Shown here piece after piece: positions 14,488-25,396 of a stretch of 64,000 nucleotides of DNA. Position 1 is the first letter of the stretch. Each line of letters begins with the position of its first letter. The notes under the pieces were generated by a model. That model did not search any database, was not told the origin of the DNA, and saw only the letters and a program-made list of their open reading frames with translations. A program made the translations under genes and the position numbers. The stretch spans positions 7,819,501 to 7,883,500 of the forward strand of contig JAUCBN010000023.1 of the NCBI GenBank assembly GCA_035048815.1. Direction: 5' to 3'. The DNA is from Abelmoschus esculentus. Taxonomy: Eukaryota; Streptophyta; Magnoliopsida; Malvales; Malvaceae.

Positions 14488-15150
14488 TGATAAATGTCAC
14501 TGAAATTTATTTAAATTTATAGAAAAATTATAATTATATCGCAATCAAGAAGTAAAATTGGATTAAATAATCCAAAATTCTTACAACCCAAAAACAAAGA
14601 AAAATAAATATTTCTATGGAGATAAGCATACCAATAAAATTCATAAGCTTTCTAAATCTCCTTGTCTCTGTCCAAACGAGACGTATAATGAAGAAAGAAG
14701 GAATTGTAAGCGACCTAACCTGTCATGCAAAAAGTATCGCTACCCAGGATTGATTTCATCGACAAACAATCATCAATCGAGTGAGGATAAAATTTTAAAG
14801 TGACCACCGACAAAACAAAAATCAGAAACTAACATCGATTGAATCTCGGTGAGAACAAAAATCGACCGCTAGGGTATGCTGAAACATGCCACGAAGACAG
14901 ATGAATCAAATCACAAAATAATAACAAAAACATGTCAGAACAACAGAAGAAAAACATGTCACAAAGACAGAAAGAGCGTGCTATAGAAGCAGAGATTCTT
15001 ATTAAAATTAAAAACAAAAACAAAGAAAATAATAGATTCGGTGGTCGACAACCAATATTAAGATTGATTACCGACCACCGATCAAAATGATTGATCAAAG
15101 TGAATAACGATTATGAAAAAAAATTGAGAGCAAAAGGAACGGTTAGAGTT
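14488..15150 (-). repeat. Dispersed ~650-bp repeat, copy 1
   Basis: This copy is the reverse complement of the segment at about 47095-47790. Shared landmarks include GGTGGTCGACAACCAATATT, 'tctccttgtctctgtcc', 'gacctaacctgtcatgcaaa' and GATAAATGTCACTGAA. It has no convincing frame. It may be the tail of a non-LTR element or an unclassified transposon. Ends are approximate. Confidence 0.55.
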
Positions 15151-15479
15151 CGTTAAATTAATAGAACTTTTAAATATAAAGTATAAATTTACTTAAATCA
15201 TAATCAAATTGATAATATATATAAATATATATTAAAAGATTAAAATATTATTATATTATGTCACATCATCGTCTTTAAATTAGGACCAGTAATATATTTG
15301 TATCAAACTTTAATTAACAAGTAAATTGTAACTCTTAAAAGAAAATTTTTCCTAGGTTAAAAGCTCTCTATTTATTAGGAACAAATTAAAGGCATAAATT
15401 ATAGGTTTAATATTTATTAGGAATAAATTTCTCTCTTACTTAAATAATAATAATTGTTACTGAATTACTAAAAATTAAA

Positions 15480-16259
15480 GGCATAGAGATAATTTTAACC
15501 TTTAACGTTTATAATTTTTATCATTTTGGTTCTTAATCTTTTTTTAGATAAATTTAGCCCTTAACCTATATCTTTTTGACAAATATCTTATTTTTTAATT
15601 AATTTGATGAGTGGACCGTTAAAAATTTAACGATGATACATATATATGAAATACAATTTTAAATAACATGGCATGTAACCTATCAAATATATATATGGAA
15701 TATAATTTTATTCTAATATAAAATATAAAACAATTAAAATTTAAATAAATTATTAAAAATTAATTAATTTTAAAATAAAAAACTACTATCGTAGTTAGGG
15801 TTAGGATAATATTTTATTTTAGAATTAATTAATTAATATTTTGTTAATATTTTAATTTACGATAATATTTTATTTTATATTTTAGAGTAGAGTTAATATC
15901 TTTTTATTTTATTATTTTAAATTAATTAATTAATTAATTAATTTTAGTAGCCTTTTTATTTTAAAATTAATTATTTTTAATATTTTATTTGAGTTTTAAT
16001 TATTTTGTATTTTATATTAGAATAAAATTATATTATATATATATATATGTATTTGATAGGTTACATGTCATATCATTTAAAATTATATTCCATATATAGC
16101 TATCATCGTTAAATTTTAACGGTCCACTCATCAAGCTAGTTAAAAAAATAAGATATTTGTCAAAAAGATATAGATTAAGAGCTAAATTTATCCTTAAAAA
16201 AGAATAGGGGCCAAAATCATAAAAACTATAACGTTAACGGTTAAAATTATCTTTATGTC
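15480..16259. repeat. Long-TIR MITE, Mutator-like, copy 1
   Basis: The 780-bp element begins GGCATAGAGATAATTTTAAC and ends GTTAAAATTATCTTTATGTC. Most of its length is a long imperfect inverted repeat. It is flanked by a perfect 9-bp direct duplication AAAATTAAA (15471-15479 and 16260-16268). A 9-bp target duplication with very long terminal inverted repeats is typical of Mutator-like elements. No transposase is encoded. Two relatives lie at 35746-36480 and 61247-61798. Confidence 0.82.
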
Positions 16260-17154
16260 AAAATTAAATTAATTGAATTTTTTAAATCTTTAACCGTTAA
16301 CCGATCAAAACTTTTTTCGAAATACATTAACTAAATCGAACAAATTTTGTATAATTGGGTTGATTAATTCAGTTAACTAAAATTTGTTATAAAATTTTAG
16401 GTAAATTACACAAATGATCACTCAACAATGTTAAAGTAGTCTTTTTAGCCACCAAACTTTTAAAAATTATAAAACAACCGTTAAGCTTATCTAATTATTG
16501 ATATTATAAGTTATTGATAAATATTAAAAATCTTAATAAATATTTTTTAATAAATTAATAAATTTAATTATCATTTTATATTGATTTGATAAAATTTATT
16601 GATCAATTTATAATTTTTAAAAGTTTAGTGACTAAAATCAAATATATATAATATATAAAATATAAAATTTTGGTTAATTCGGTTAATTAACCCATTTTTG
16701 AACTGAATTAACTATTAATCGAACATTCAGAAAAACTTTAATCACTCACAGACCGAACAAAGTTCGGTGATCAACCGTTTAACATAATTAATTCGGTTTA
16801 ACCGACCGTTTGAACACCTCTAATAATTGTTAAAAAAAGGACTTATTTATAATAAAACTAATAATTGAATGACTTTCTTTAACAAATAATAACTGAATGA
16901 CTTAAAATATATTTTACTAATAACCGAATCTACAATTAAATAGAAAATTGATAATCTAACTTATTTGATCATCGATCTAATTCTTATAATATAAATATAA
17001 ATATTTATTATAATTAGTAATAAGTAGTTCGATATTTTTCTAAATAATAATTTAGATTCAAGATTAAAAAAAAAAACTAAAAATTTCCATTATATCCGTT
17101 ATCGTTAAAACCTCCGTTTTCCTTTACGGTCAATGCCGTTACGCCGACACGTCC

Positions 17155-17180
17155 ATATATATATATATATATATATATAT
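17155..17180. repeat. (AT)13 microsatellite
   Basis: Thirteen uninterrupted AT units lie about 105 bp before the putative first exon of the TBL gene, within its core promoter region. It is probably length-variable. Confidence 0.9.
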
Positions 17181-17287
17181 GAGTCATCGATTCACGATAC
17201 GATAATTTATTATTTTCCTCTTAATTCTTATTCTCTCCTTAATTCTCCAATAAAGAAACACAAGTTGCTGTTTTCTTCATATATCTG

Positions 17288-20200
17288 ATGCGCCTCAGGT
17301 ACTTCCTTAGATCAGAGCCGATGGATTTTGTCTTCGGATCTGAATCCAGCGGCCGGAATAATATGTTGCTGCTTTCGTTCATGACTTCGTGTTTTGATTC
17401 AGTTGATGATTGTGACTTGAATGACTGTTGTTTGCTTCTTTAATTTGTCTTTCGTTGTCATTGATTTGATTTATCGTGCATGAAGATTGTCAATTTTCTT
17501 TGCTTTGAGTTGAGATTTATTGTTTTTTTATTGGGAAAGTGAGGAATTATGTGGATAATTGTTGTGTTAGTTTGATTTTTAATTATAGCTTAAAATGAAA
17601 GATGAAAAATCTGGAGATTTTTCGAACTGTGCCGGTTGTGTTTAGTAAATGTAGGTCGAGTTAGAATAGGATCTGTGTTGGTTTCTAACAATGATGTAGA
17701 ATTGGGTTTGTTTAGCTTAGATATGTTGAATTTCTGAGGAAAAAATGGAGTCAAAATATCTGAGTTTTGATGGTTTGTGTTTGAATGCTTTAGATGAGGG
17801 AGTATTGGTATTCCCTAAGAATGGTTTAGAATGTTTCCAGGACTTTGAAGTCGATCGTTTATGCTTTGCAACATTAGTTCAGTTCAGGCCATTCTTTTGT
17901 GAATTTTTAGAGTTAATTGTACCATGTGTTCCTAACTTTGAATCGCATTTTAAATCGGTCTTTAAACTTTTGAAAATTTTAATTTCATCCTTAAACTACG
18001 ACCATCATTTTGAATTGGTCCCTGAACTTTTGAACATGATAATTCCATCCCCAAACTACGGTTCTCATTCTAGAATGGTGTCTAAACTTTTAAACACTCA
18101 ACTTTCATCTTCAAACAATCAGTATATGATAATCATATCCCATGTTAATAAAATCATTATAAAAAATTATTATTTGTCATATAAACATTGATGTGTATCA
18201 TGTAATAATATACTGTGGCACAAATGATAATTTGAGGATGGAATTGGAACATTTAAAAATTTGGTATCAATTTAGAATGAGGGTCATAGTTTAGGGATGA
18301 AACTGGAACATTTAAAAGTTTGAGGACCAATTTAGAATGAGAGTCAAGTTTGACTTTGAAACTGGAACATTCAAAAGTTTAGGGATTAATTTAAAATGAA
18401 GGTCATAGTTTGAGGTCTAGCACTTAGGGTAGCTAATGAGTTTGGAGTAACAGAATGTATGAAACATTCAAAAGTTTAGGGATTAATTTAAAATGAAGGT
18501 CATAGTTTGAGGTCTAGAACTTAGGGTAGCTAACGAGTTTGGAGTAACAGAATGTATGAAACACAGTTGGATAGTTGGCAGTTGTTTGGAAGTATGAAAC
18601 ACTTTTTTCCCTTTCAGTCTTAAATTCTTTATACATATATCTTACATTTACTCAGAATCTGTAGATCAATCTGCAATTTTGTTTCGTTTTGATTTTCCTT
18701 GAGGTGTCCGCCTTTATTTCTTTCTAGTGGTGAAAATTGCTTCCTGCGACAGTTTGACAAGTCTCACTTTTCATGTCTTTATAGGATGAAAGGTGGCCCT
18801 CACCAACTGAGGTGGAGGGCTAAAGAACTCTCTCTGGGTCTCATTGTTCTTGTATGTATAACTATTCTTATTTGGACATGGGACAAAAGTCCAGCACTTA
18901 CTCCTGCCCTATCATCAAAAAATCAGCTGCAGCTGCAGCTGCCTCCAGGTTTGTTTGTAGCTATCTTATTTGTTCACTATGCTATTTGTTAGTATTGCAC
19001 CCTGTTATTTGGATAACCAATCTTCTTTTTCCAATTAATATTTTAGTCCTCCCTTGCTTCATAGGCTTGCCCGTCTAAGTCCAATATGAAGTTATTTGTC
19101 GATTTTCCCTTTCCCATGCTATGCTTATATTCTGCATTCTGTTATTGTTAACTATAAAGGAGTCGGTTATTGTTATGTTATAAAAAGTGCTTTGTCAAGC
19201 CTAGTAAGTTTCTGCATAGGGATTATAGCATGGTTTGGCCTACAATATTGTAAGACTATTTTTAACAGCATACACTAATGCCAAATTGCCAGGTTGTTAC
19301 CATTTGCTTTCCTTTGATTTTTAAACCTTGTAGAAATCGGGACAATCATTTCAATTAGAAACTTGGAAAGTGACATATGTGCATTTTTAACACGCTCACA
19401 ATAGCTTCCCTTACTCATAATATCTGGTGCAGATATTAAAACAGTACCAGTAGATCCCAAAAGACACGTGAAAGAAGATATTTCTACATTGACACGTAGT
19501 GAAGCCGTAAATAACAAAGGGGGATATCATTTGGATAAGACAGACTCCACTGGTACTGCCAAAAGTTTTTCAGACTCTGAAACAGTTCCGATACAGAAGA
19601 AAGGTGATCTGCTTCTCTATCTCTCTCAAGTATTAAGATCAAAATTTTGAATATCACTGTTGCTAGTCTTTTAGAATAACTTGTCACGCTAAATCTTGTA
19701 TAGAATAACTTTCATCATGGTTATAAGTTTCTGCTCGCAAGATGATGTTGAGGCTTATAATTGGCAATGTCAACGGTCTATGTTTTTCATGGATCTCTTT
19801 TGTTTTGATGAGTATTTACAATGATAGATTAAACAATCTCTTTACCGTAGAAAATCCGTTGATCTGCACATTTGTCCGATTGTGAAGTCGTGTTAGAGCA
19901 AGATTTTCTTTTCTATTTTCATAAGTTATAATGTTTTCACTATGTTAACTGGTTTTGTGCTCTCCAGTGCATTTTTCCTTTACTTGTTTTACAATGAAGA
20001 TCTTCAGCCAGTTTCTTCAGGTTACACTTTTAAGTCATGCTATTTTTGGGGTTCCATTGTAATTTGTTATGATGGTGCAGAAATGGAAGCAACAAAACAA
20101 AAACACGGTTCCAAGAGAGAGAAAACTGGTGTTACTGAAAGCGGATCAGGCTCAACCCAGATAGAGGAAACACACAATGTAAATTTAAGAGGAAAAACAT

Positions 20201-21845
20201 CAGAACAAGAAGAAAAAAGGGTGGAGCATCAAGGTAGAATATTGCCTATGCATGATATGAATTCTTGTTTTGCACATTTCTGTCCCCGCATACGAGTTTA
20301 CATTTGAAAATTGCAGAGAATATATTCTGCATATAGTTCTGTTGTTATGTACACATAATGCTTGTGGAGGAAATGCATTCGTCAACATGATTAATAAGAC
20401 CATGTCTGACCTGTCTTTGTTGATCGAGGTCTTTTAAGCTATTGATGGATACCTCAGCAAAGAGCTATTCACTGTTTTTACTGCCTCTGCCAAATCTCTC
20501 ACATAGGTTTTGCATTCTATTACATGGATGTAATATCAACAATTCGTCGCAGCAATTTGTGTTGCACACTTCCATCATTTAGTCATTTTTCGTGTGTTAG
20601 TCAGTAATGTGCACGCTGCCTTTGGTTATGACGTACCACATGATTATCACCTCTCATTCTCTCATTTTTTTCCAGCCTGTGATTACACAAAAGGGAAATG
20701 GGTTATAGATGACAGGCGGCCTTTGTATTCCGGTCTTGGTTGTAAACAGTGGCTAGCACCAATGTGGGCTTGTCGTATGATGCAGCGTCAAGATTTTGCC
20801 TTCGAGAATCTAAGATGGCAACCGAAAGATTGTGAATTGGAAGAATTTGAAGGTTCAAAGTTCTTAAAAAGGTAATGATAGCCTTTTCCTTGAATATTTG
20901 TCATTTAAAATAGTGGTTATTTCAGTTAGTCTTTCCAGCTCGATCTTAATCAATTCCTTTGCCCGAATATAATCGATATATATTGGACATTTACATATGC
21001 TTATGATGCATTACAGGATGCAAAACAGAACTTTAGCTTTTGTTGGAGATTCATTGGGTAGGCAGCAGTTCCAGTCTCTAATGTGCATGATCACAGCCGG
21101 TAAAGAAAGCCCGGTTGTCCTTGATGTTGGCCCGGAGTTTGGACTTGTCGCACCACCCGGTGGTAAACGACCTAACGGTTGGGCTTATCGATTTCCCAGC
21201 ACCAATACTACTGTCCTTTACTACTGGTCTTCAACACTCTGTGATTTGGAGCCTCTTAACCCCAAGGACCCACAAACAGAATATGCAATGCATCTCGATC
21301 GACCTCCAGCATTTCTGCGCGATTTTCTCAACAGATTCGATGTCTTGGTTCTCAACTCAGGGCATCATTGGAATCGAGGGAAACTCAAGGCTAACAAGTG
21401 GATCATGTACGTTAGGGGTAAGCCTAATACCAACAGGAAGATAGCCGATATGGGAAGTGCCAAGGACTTCACAATCAACAGCACAATTAAATGGCTAAAC
21501 TCGCAACTCCCGAAACATCCTCATCTGAAAGCCTTTTATCGGAGCATCTCCCCGAGACACTTTGTCAACGGGGACTGGAACACAGGGGGGAGCTGTAACA
21601 ATACAACTCCTATGTCTATCGGGAAAGAAGTATTACAAAAAGAGTCTAGCGATCACGGTGCAGCCAGCGCAGTGAATGGCACAGGGATTAAACTTCTCGA
21701 CATAACAGCATTGTCTCAGGTCAGAGACGAGGGTCACATATCTCGGTTCAGTCTTACAGCATCACCCGGAGTCCAGGACTGCTTGCATTGGTGTTTGCCC
21801 GGTGTTCCCGACACATGGAATGAGATCCTTTTTGCATTAGTTTAG
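17288..21845 (+). CDS. TBL16-like: Trichome birefringence-like protein (TBL14/15/16 type)
   Basis: Coding exons 18786-18948, 19433-19603, 20081-20233, 20676-20871 and 21017-21845 give 503 residues from ATG 18786. A short leader exon ending at 17298 is spliced to 18785. It contains an ATG (17288) that stays in frame through the splice and would add MRLR. The protein has a signal anchor near residues 13-33 (LSLGLIVLVCITILIWTWD), a low-complexity linker to about 162, then the TBL domain from ACDYTKGKW. It carries the GDS motif (FVGDSLGRQQFQ, residues 238-240) and the DxxH motif DCLHWCLPG (482-485), the Ser and Asp-His of the PC-esterase fold. Family members are Golgi type II proteins that O-acetylate wall polysaccharides, and the substrate here is unknown. 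The GDSLGRQQFQSLMCM block and the late DCLHWCLPGVPDTWNE fit the TBL14/15/16 clade. The fairly divergent linker exons are the least certain part. Confidence 0.92.
17915..18430. repeat. Foldback element in the TBL 5' intron
   Basis: The left arm has about three units of about 60 bp, each of the form 'tttaaactttt...aatttcatcc..aaactacg', in one direction. The right arm has about three units reversed ('ggaacatttaaaagtttgaggaccaatttagaatgag..tcatag'). Units within each arm are clearly related but diverged. The whole lies in the intron 17299-18784, which is removed from the mRNA. Confidence 0.7.
18365..18558. repeat. 97-bp tandem duplication
   Basis: A 97-bp unit starting near AACATTCAAAAGTTTAGGGA occurs twice in a row, with only about three differences visible. 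One copy of the foldback right arm plus the adjoining unique sequence (..GGTAGCTAA(T/C)GAGTTTGGAG..) was duplicated, probably recently. It lies in the TBL 5' intron. Confidence 0.85.
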
Positions 21846-23232
21846 TCCCAAACCGTTCTTTCCCGAACAACGGAACTCTTGCAGCAATGCTCCGAGTCTC
21901 AAATGTGTCGGCTTCTCCTATCATTTGAGCATACTCCGGACAGTGTCGTTTAACGGCTTCTCCCGTGTCGAATCGGCTCATTTTTTGTATTATCAAATCA
22001 CTGAATTTCGTGTGTTAGTATACTGAAAAATAGATAGCTTAGTGTGTGTGTGGCATAACATATATATTTACACTTTCGGAACATCTCCGGAGGAGGCAGC
22101 TGAATAGAAGACGGCCTGAAAACATGCACGTTTGCGGCCTCCGATGACGGAAAAAGGCTTACGATGGAAGGGCGAATGATAAAGAGAAATATGTGAAACT
22201 ACAAATTTGATATCAAACAGGATTAAATTTTGTCCTAAAAACACTTTTTATTCGAAAAGCTATATGTTCTGCATTGTTTTTAATCTCAAAATCACTTTTA
22301 ATACTAAAATCATTTTTTTTAATAAAAACCGCTAATTTTATTAAATGAAAAAAATACTTAATATTACAATAATAGTTTATAATTATTAAAATAATTAATA
22401 ATATATATTATTAATATATTTTGTTGTCTTCAAATCTTGATTGAGCCTGATTAATTAGATTATAAGTGGGTAAGCTCTAGGTCGTCGTGGTGTGGTGTCT
22501 TTATCTTCAAATCTTCCCTACCTTTTCTGCTTTTCGCCTTTGGGCTCCCACTTCATTAATTAGTGATTAATTATTACAAGAAATGTTGATTAGTACAAAA
22601 AAGTTGTGGGTAAGAGTGGTCGTCGTGGAATAAATTTGTCACCAAAATGTCACTTCAAATTGTTGCAGGGACCCAAATAGATTATTAATATCGATGAAAA
22701 TTTTATAATTAAAGGGTAAGATACGAATAAATTTATAAACAATTTATCTTTTAAAAAATATACTGTAAGAATTATTTTTTGAAAGGTTGGGACAATTGTC
22801 ATTTTGTACCCCCAATGTAATTTTGTCTCTAGTTGTCATAATTACATGGGGTTGGAAATATTTTTATAAATTTATTTAAATCAAATCCAAAAACAATTTT
22901 CATTTATGTTAAAAAAATATTTCAACAAAATTAAAATGACTTATATATTAAAATATATATAATACTTTTTATATTATACATGAATTATTTCTCATTATCT
23001 GCAGTAACAACGTATTTTTTTCGCAAACATTATTAGTATCATTCTAAAAATTATAATGTTAAATTTTAATTTTAAAACACTAAATCTTAAATTATATTTT
23101 TAATTTTAAAATTATTTTTAATATAAATTCTAAAACTTTAAAAATTTTCCACGAAAATTCGTAGAATATTTTCCCTTATTACATTTATAGAAATTAAAAA
23201 TCTATTACAAGAATCTGCCGATTTTCCGTTAA

Positions 23233-23449
23233 TGGAGAGATTATTAGGTGAACCTTGTTCACCACATCATTCATGATCTTAGTAATCAGGACCATTGATT
23301 TTTAAATAACCACCTAATAATTACCCACCCATTAAATCAATACAGGAAAGAGGTGATGATTCACTTAAAAAAAATTAAGATCGACGGTCTTAATTAATTG
23401 AAACCATAAATGACGTGGTGAACAAGATTCACCTAATAATTTTTCCCCT
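23233..23449. repeat. 217-bp inverted-repeat MITE flanked by TTAA
   Basis: The left arm (GGAGAGATTATTAGGTGAAC, CTTGTTCACCACATCATT) pairs with the right arm (GACGTGGTGAACAAGATTCA, CCTAATAATTTTTCCCC) over about 50 bp or more. TTAA lies directly outside both ends (23229-23232, 23450-23453). Noncoding. It could be a Tourist/Harbinger-like (TWA) or TTAA-type element. Confidence 0.7.
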
Positions 23450-24449
23450 TAACGATGGTTGTAAATACAGGTGGCACGAATCAGCCGGCAAAATAATGAA
23501 CAAACTGTGCTTTTGGTCCTTATATTATTCATAAATTTGATATCTAGCCCTTATGTTTCAATTTAATGCTCTACCTGTCATAATATATTGTTAGTTAGCC
23601 CATAGGGCCGATAACATTAATTATCTCGATCAAAAGGTTAACGTATAAAAAAAATTCAAATAAAATTTTTTTATAATGAGTGTTAAATATCGTTAAACAC
23701 TAATAATATTAAACACGGTTCAATATAATTAAATTAATTAATAAAAATTAAAAATTTTAAGGATTTAATATGTTATTAATAAAAGAGTGATAGACTCAAC
23801 ATATAATTAATAATTGTGTGTTGAGCCCTTGAGATTTTTAATCTTTATTAATTAGTTTAATAATGTTCAACGTTAGTAGTATTTAACGCCCGTTGTAGAC
23901 TCATCCAAATAAAAATCATATTTGAATGATGAATTAGAAGTAATATTATACGGAAAAATACATTAATATATCGATTCAGTCTATAAGTACATATAAGTTT
24001 AATTAGATTTAAAATCATACAAAGATTCTTTATATTCGAAAGAATTATCAAAGAATTAAGTTTTATATTCAAATCTTAGATATCTTTAGCATCATGAGCA
24101 AAATCTAAAAAAAAGCCTTATTATATATTTAATTGTGACCGTAATATAGCGTAATGATTGCATTGTAATGTTTTTAAGGTCACCATAACGTATTATAAAC
24201 GCAACACAAATAAAAGAATTATCTTATGATTTTTAAAATCTAAAACTGTTATATAACCTTGTAATATATTATATATTACGCCATAATTCTGTATCACCAC
24301 AGTAAATATATACATACCATTATTTAAAACAATTAACTTAATACCTTATTAATAAAATATAAAAATATGATTAAATTTTGTCAAACAAATTATTTTTATT
24401 GATCGTTAAGAAAACATCTCTCTCAAGATTTATTTTTGACTTTTATATA

Positions 24450-24955
24450 GGAGTGAATATTTGATCGAGTCGAGTTAGAAAATTTTGAATTATTCGAGTT
24501 GATGAGTCATATTTTACAACTCGAACTTTATTTAAAAAATTTTGGTTTGAGTTGAGTTTATAAAATTCGAGTCGAGTTGAATCGGGTCGAGTTTTCGAGT
24601 TCCTATAAATATTTAATTGTAATTATTTATTATGTTATAGTATGATTTGATTCTAATTTAAACAACTTTATCTAATCATATAAGATATGCATATATATAT
24701 ATATTCATATGTAGGAATATTTCTTTATGTTTTTATATATCAATGTATATATATCATAAAAAAATTGAGAGATTCATCTCAAACTTCAAAATTAATCCTT
24801 TAATTACTAAAATTTCGATTATTCAAATTTTCATTTTACAACTCGAACTTTATTTGAAGTTTTTTTGAGTCGAGTCAAAATAATTTGAGCATTTTAACCT
24901 TGAATCGAGTCAAGTTATTCAATTTTTTCGAGTTGAGTCGAGTTTTGCTCACCCC
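24450..24955. repeat. TCGAGT-rich TA-flanked element, copy C
   Basis: The 506-bp element opens GGAGTGAATATTTGATCGAG and closes GTCGAGTTTTGCTCACCCC, with TA immediately outside each end. The middle ('taattgtaattatttattatg', 'aaacaacttta') is near identical to copy B. It lies about 440 bp upstream of the VWA gene start codon. Confidence 0.72.
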
Positions 24956-25396
24956 TACTTCCATACACGTGGATTTTGTCCAAAATTTTTCTAGTCTGAT
25001 CTTAAATTCAAGCATAGTAAAGGGACTAAAGTCGGAATTTGACCAAAAGTAAAAATAATAAAATAAACAACGAAACTAACCGTTACGGTTGGAGTCTATG
25101 GAGAATTTCGTCTGCATCACCTTCGTTTCCAAGGCGCATAAACTAATAATTTATCCTGCTAATTTAACAAAGTTCAAAACTTTGCTTTCTTAACACAGAA
25201 GAACAAAAACAGCGAGACGAATCTGATGCTAAACGCCGTTTACGGCGGAAGAAAACAAAGATCTTAACCCTTGAAGTAAACCCATCTTCTACAAATCCAG
25301 ATTCTGCATTTTCTGTTATTTTAGAAGTAATCTCTGCAGAAAAAGAAGAGACTTTTGGGTTTGTGTTTGTTTTTGTTCTTAGTTTTGGTGTTGACA

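Larger units (their letters stand above)
11625..17154. other. Intergenic nest of small elements, no gene seen
   Basis: This 5.5 kb stretch between RBX1 and the TBL gene holds several distinct elements, listed separately (11918-12379, 13430-13852, 14488-15150, 15480-16259). The remainder is very AT-rich. About 16400-16800 carries more repeat-like words ('gtaaattacacaaatgatcac', 'ttcggttaattaacc'). No reading frame looks genuine. Confidence 0.5.
21846..25396. other. Spacer between TBL and VWA genes, no gene seen
   Basis: The first 350 bp are probably TBL 3' UTR. The rest is AT-rich and holds two elements listed separately (23233-23449, 24450-24955). No coding signal was found. The last 250 bp form the leader and promoter of the VWA gene. 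Confidence 0.5.

Noticed and set aside
14829..15098. 89-codon open frame on the minus strand
   Set aside because: It lies within the dispersed ~650-bp repeat, and the other copy does not keep the frame.
17745..18191. 148-codon open frame between the TBL leader and first main exon
   Set aside because: It runs straight through the foldback units, has repeat-derived peptide periodicity, and lies in an intron. No homology is recognised.
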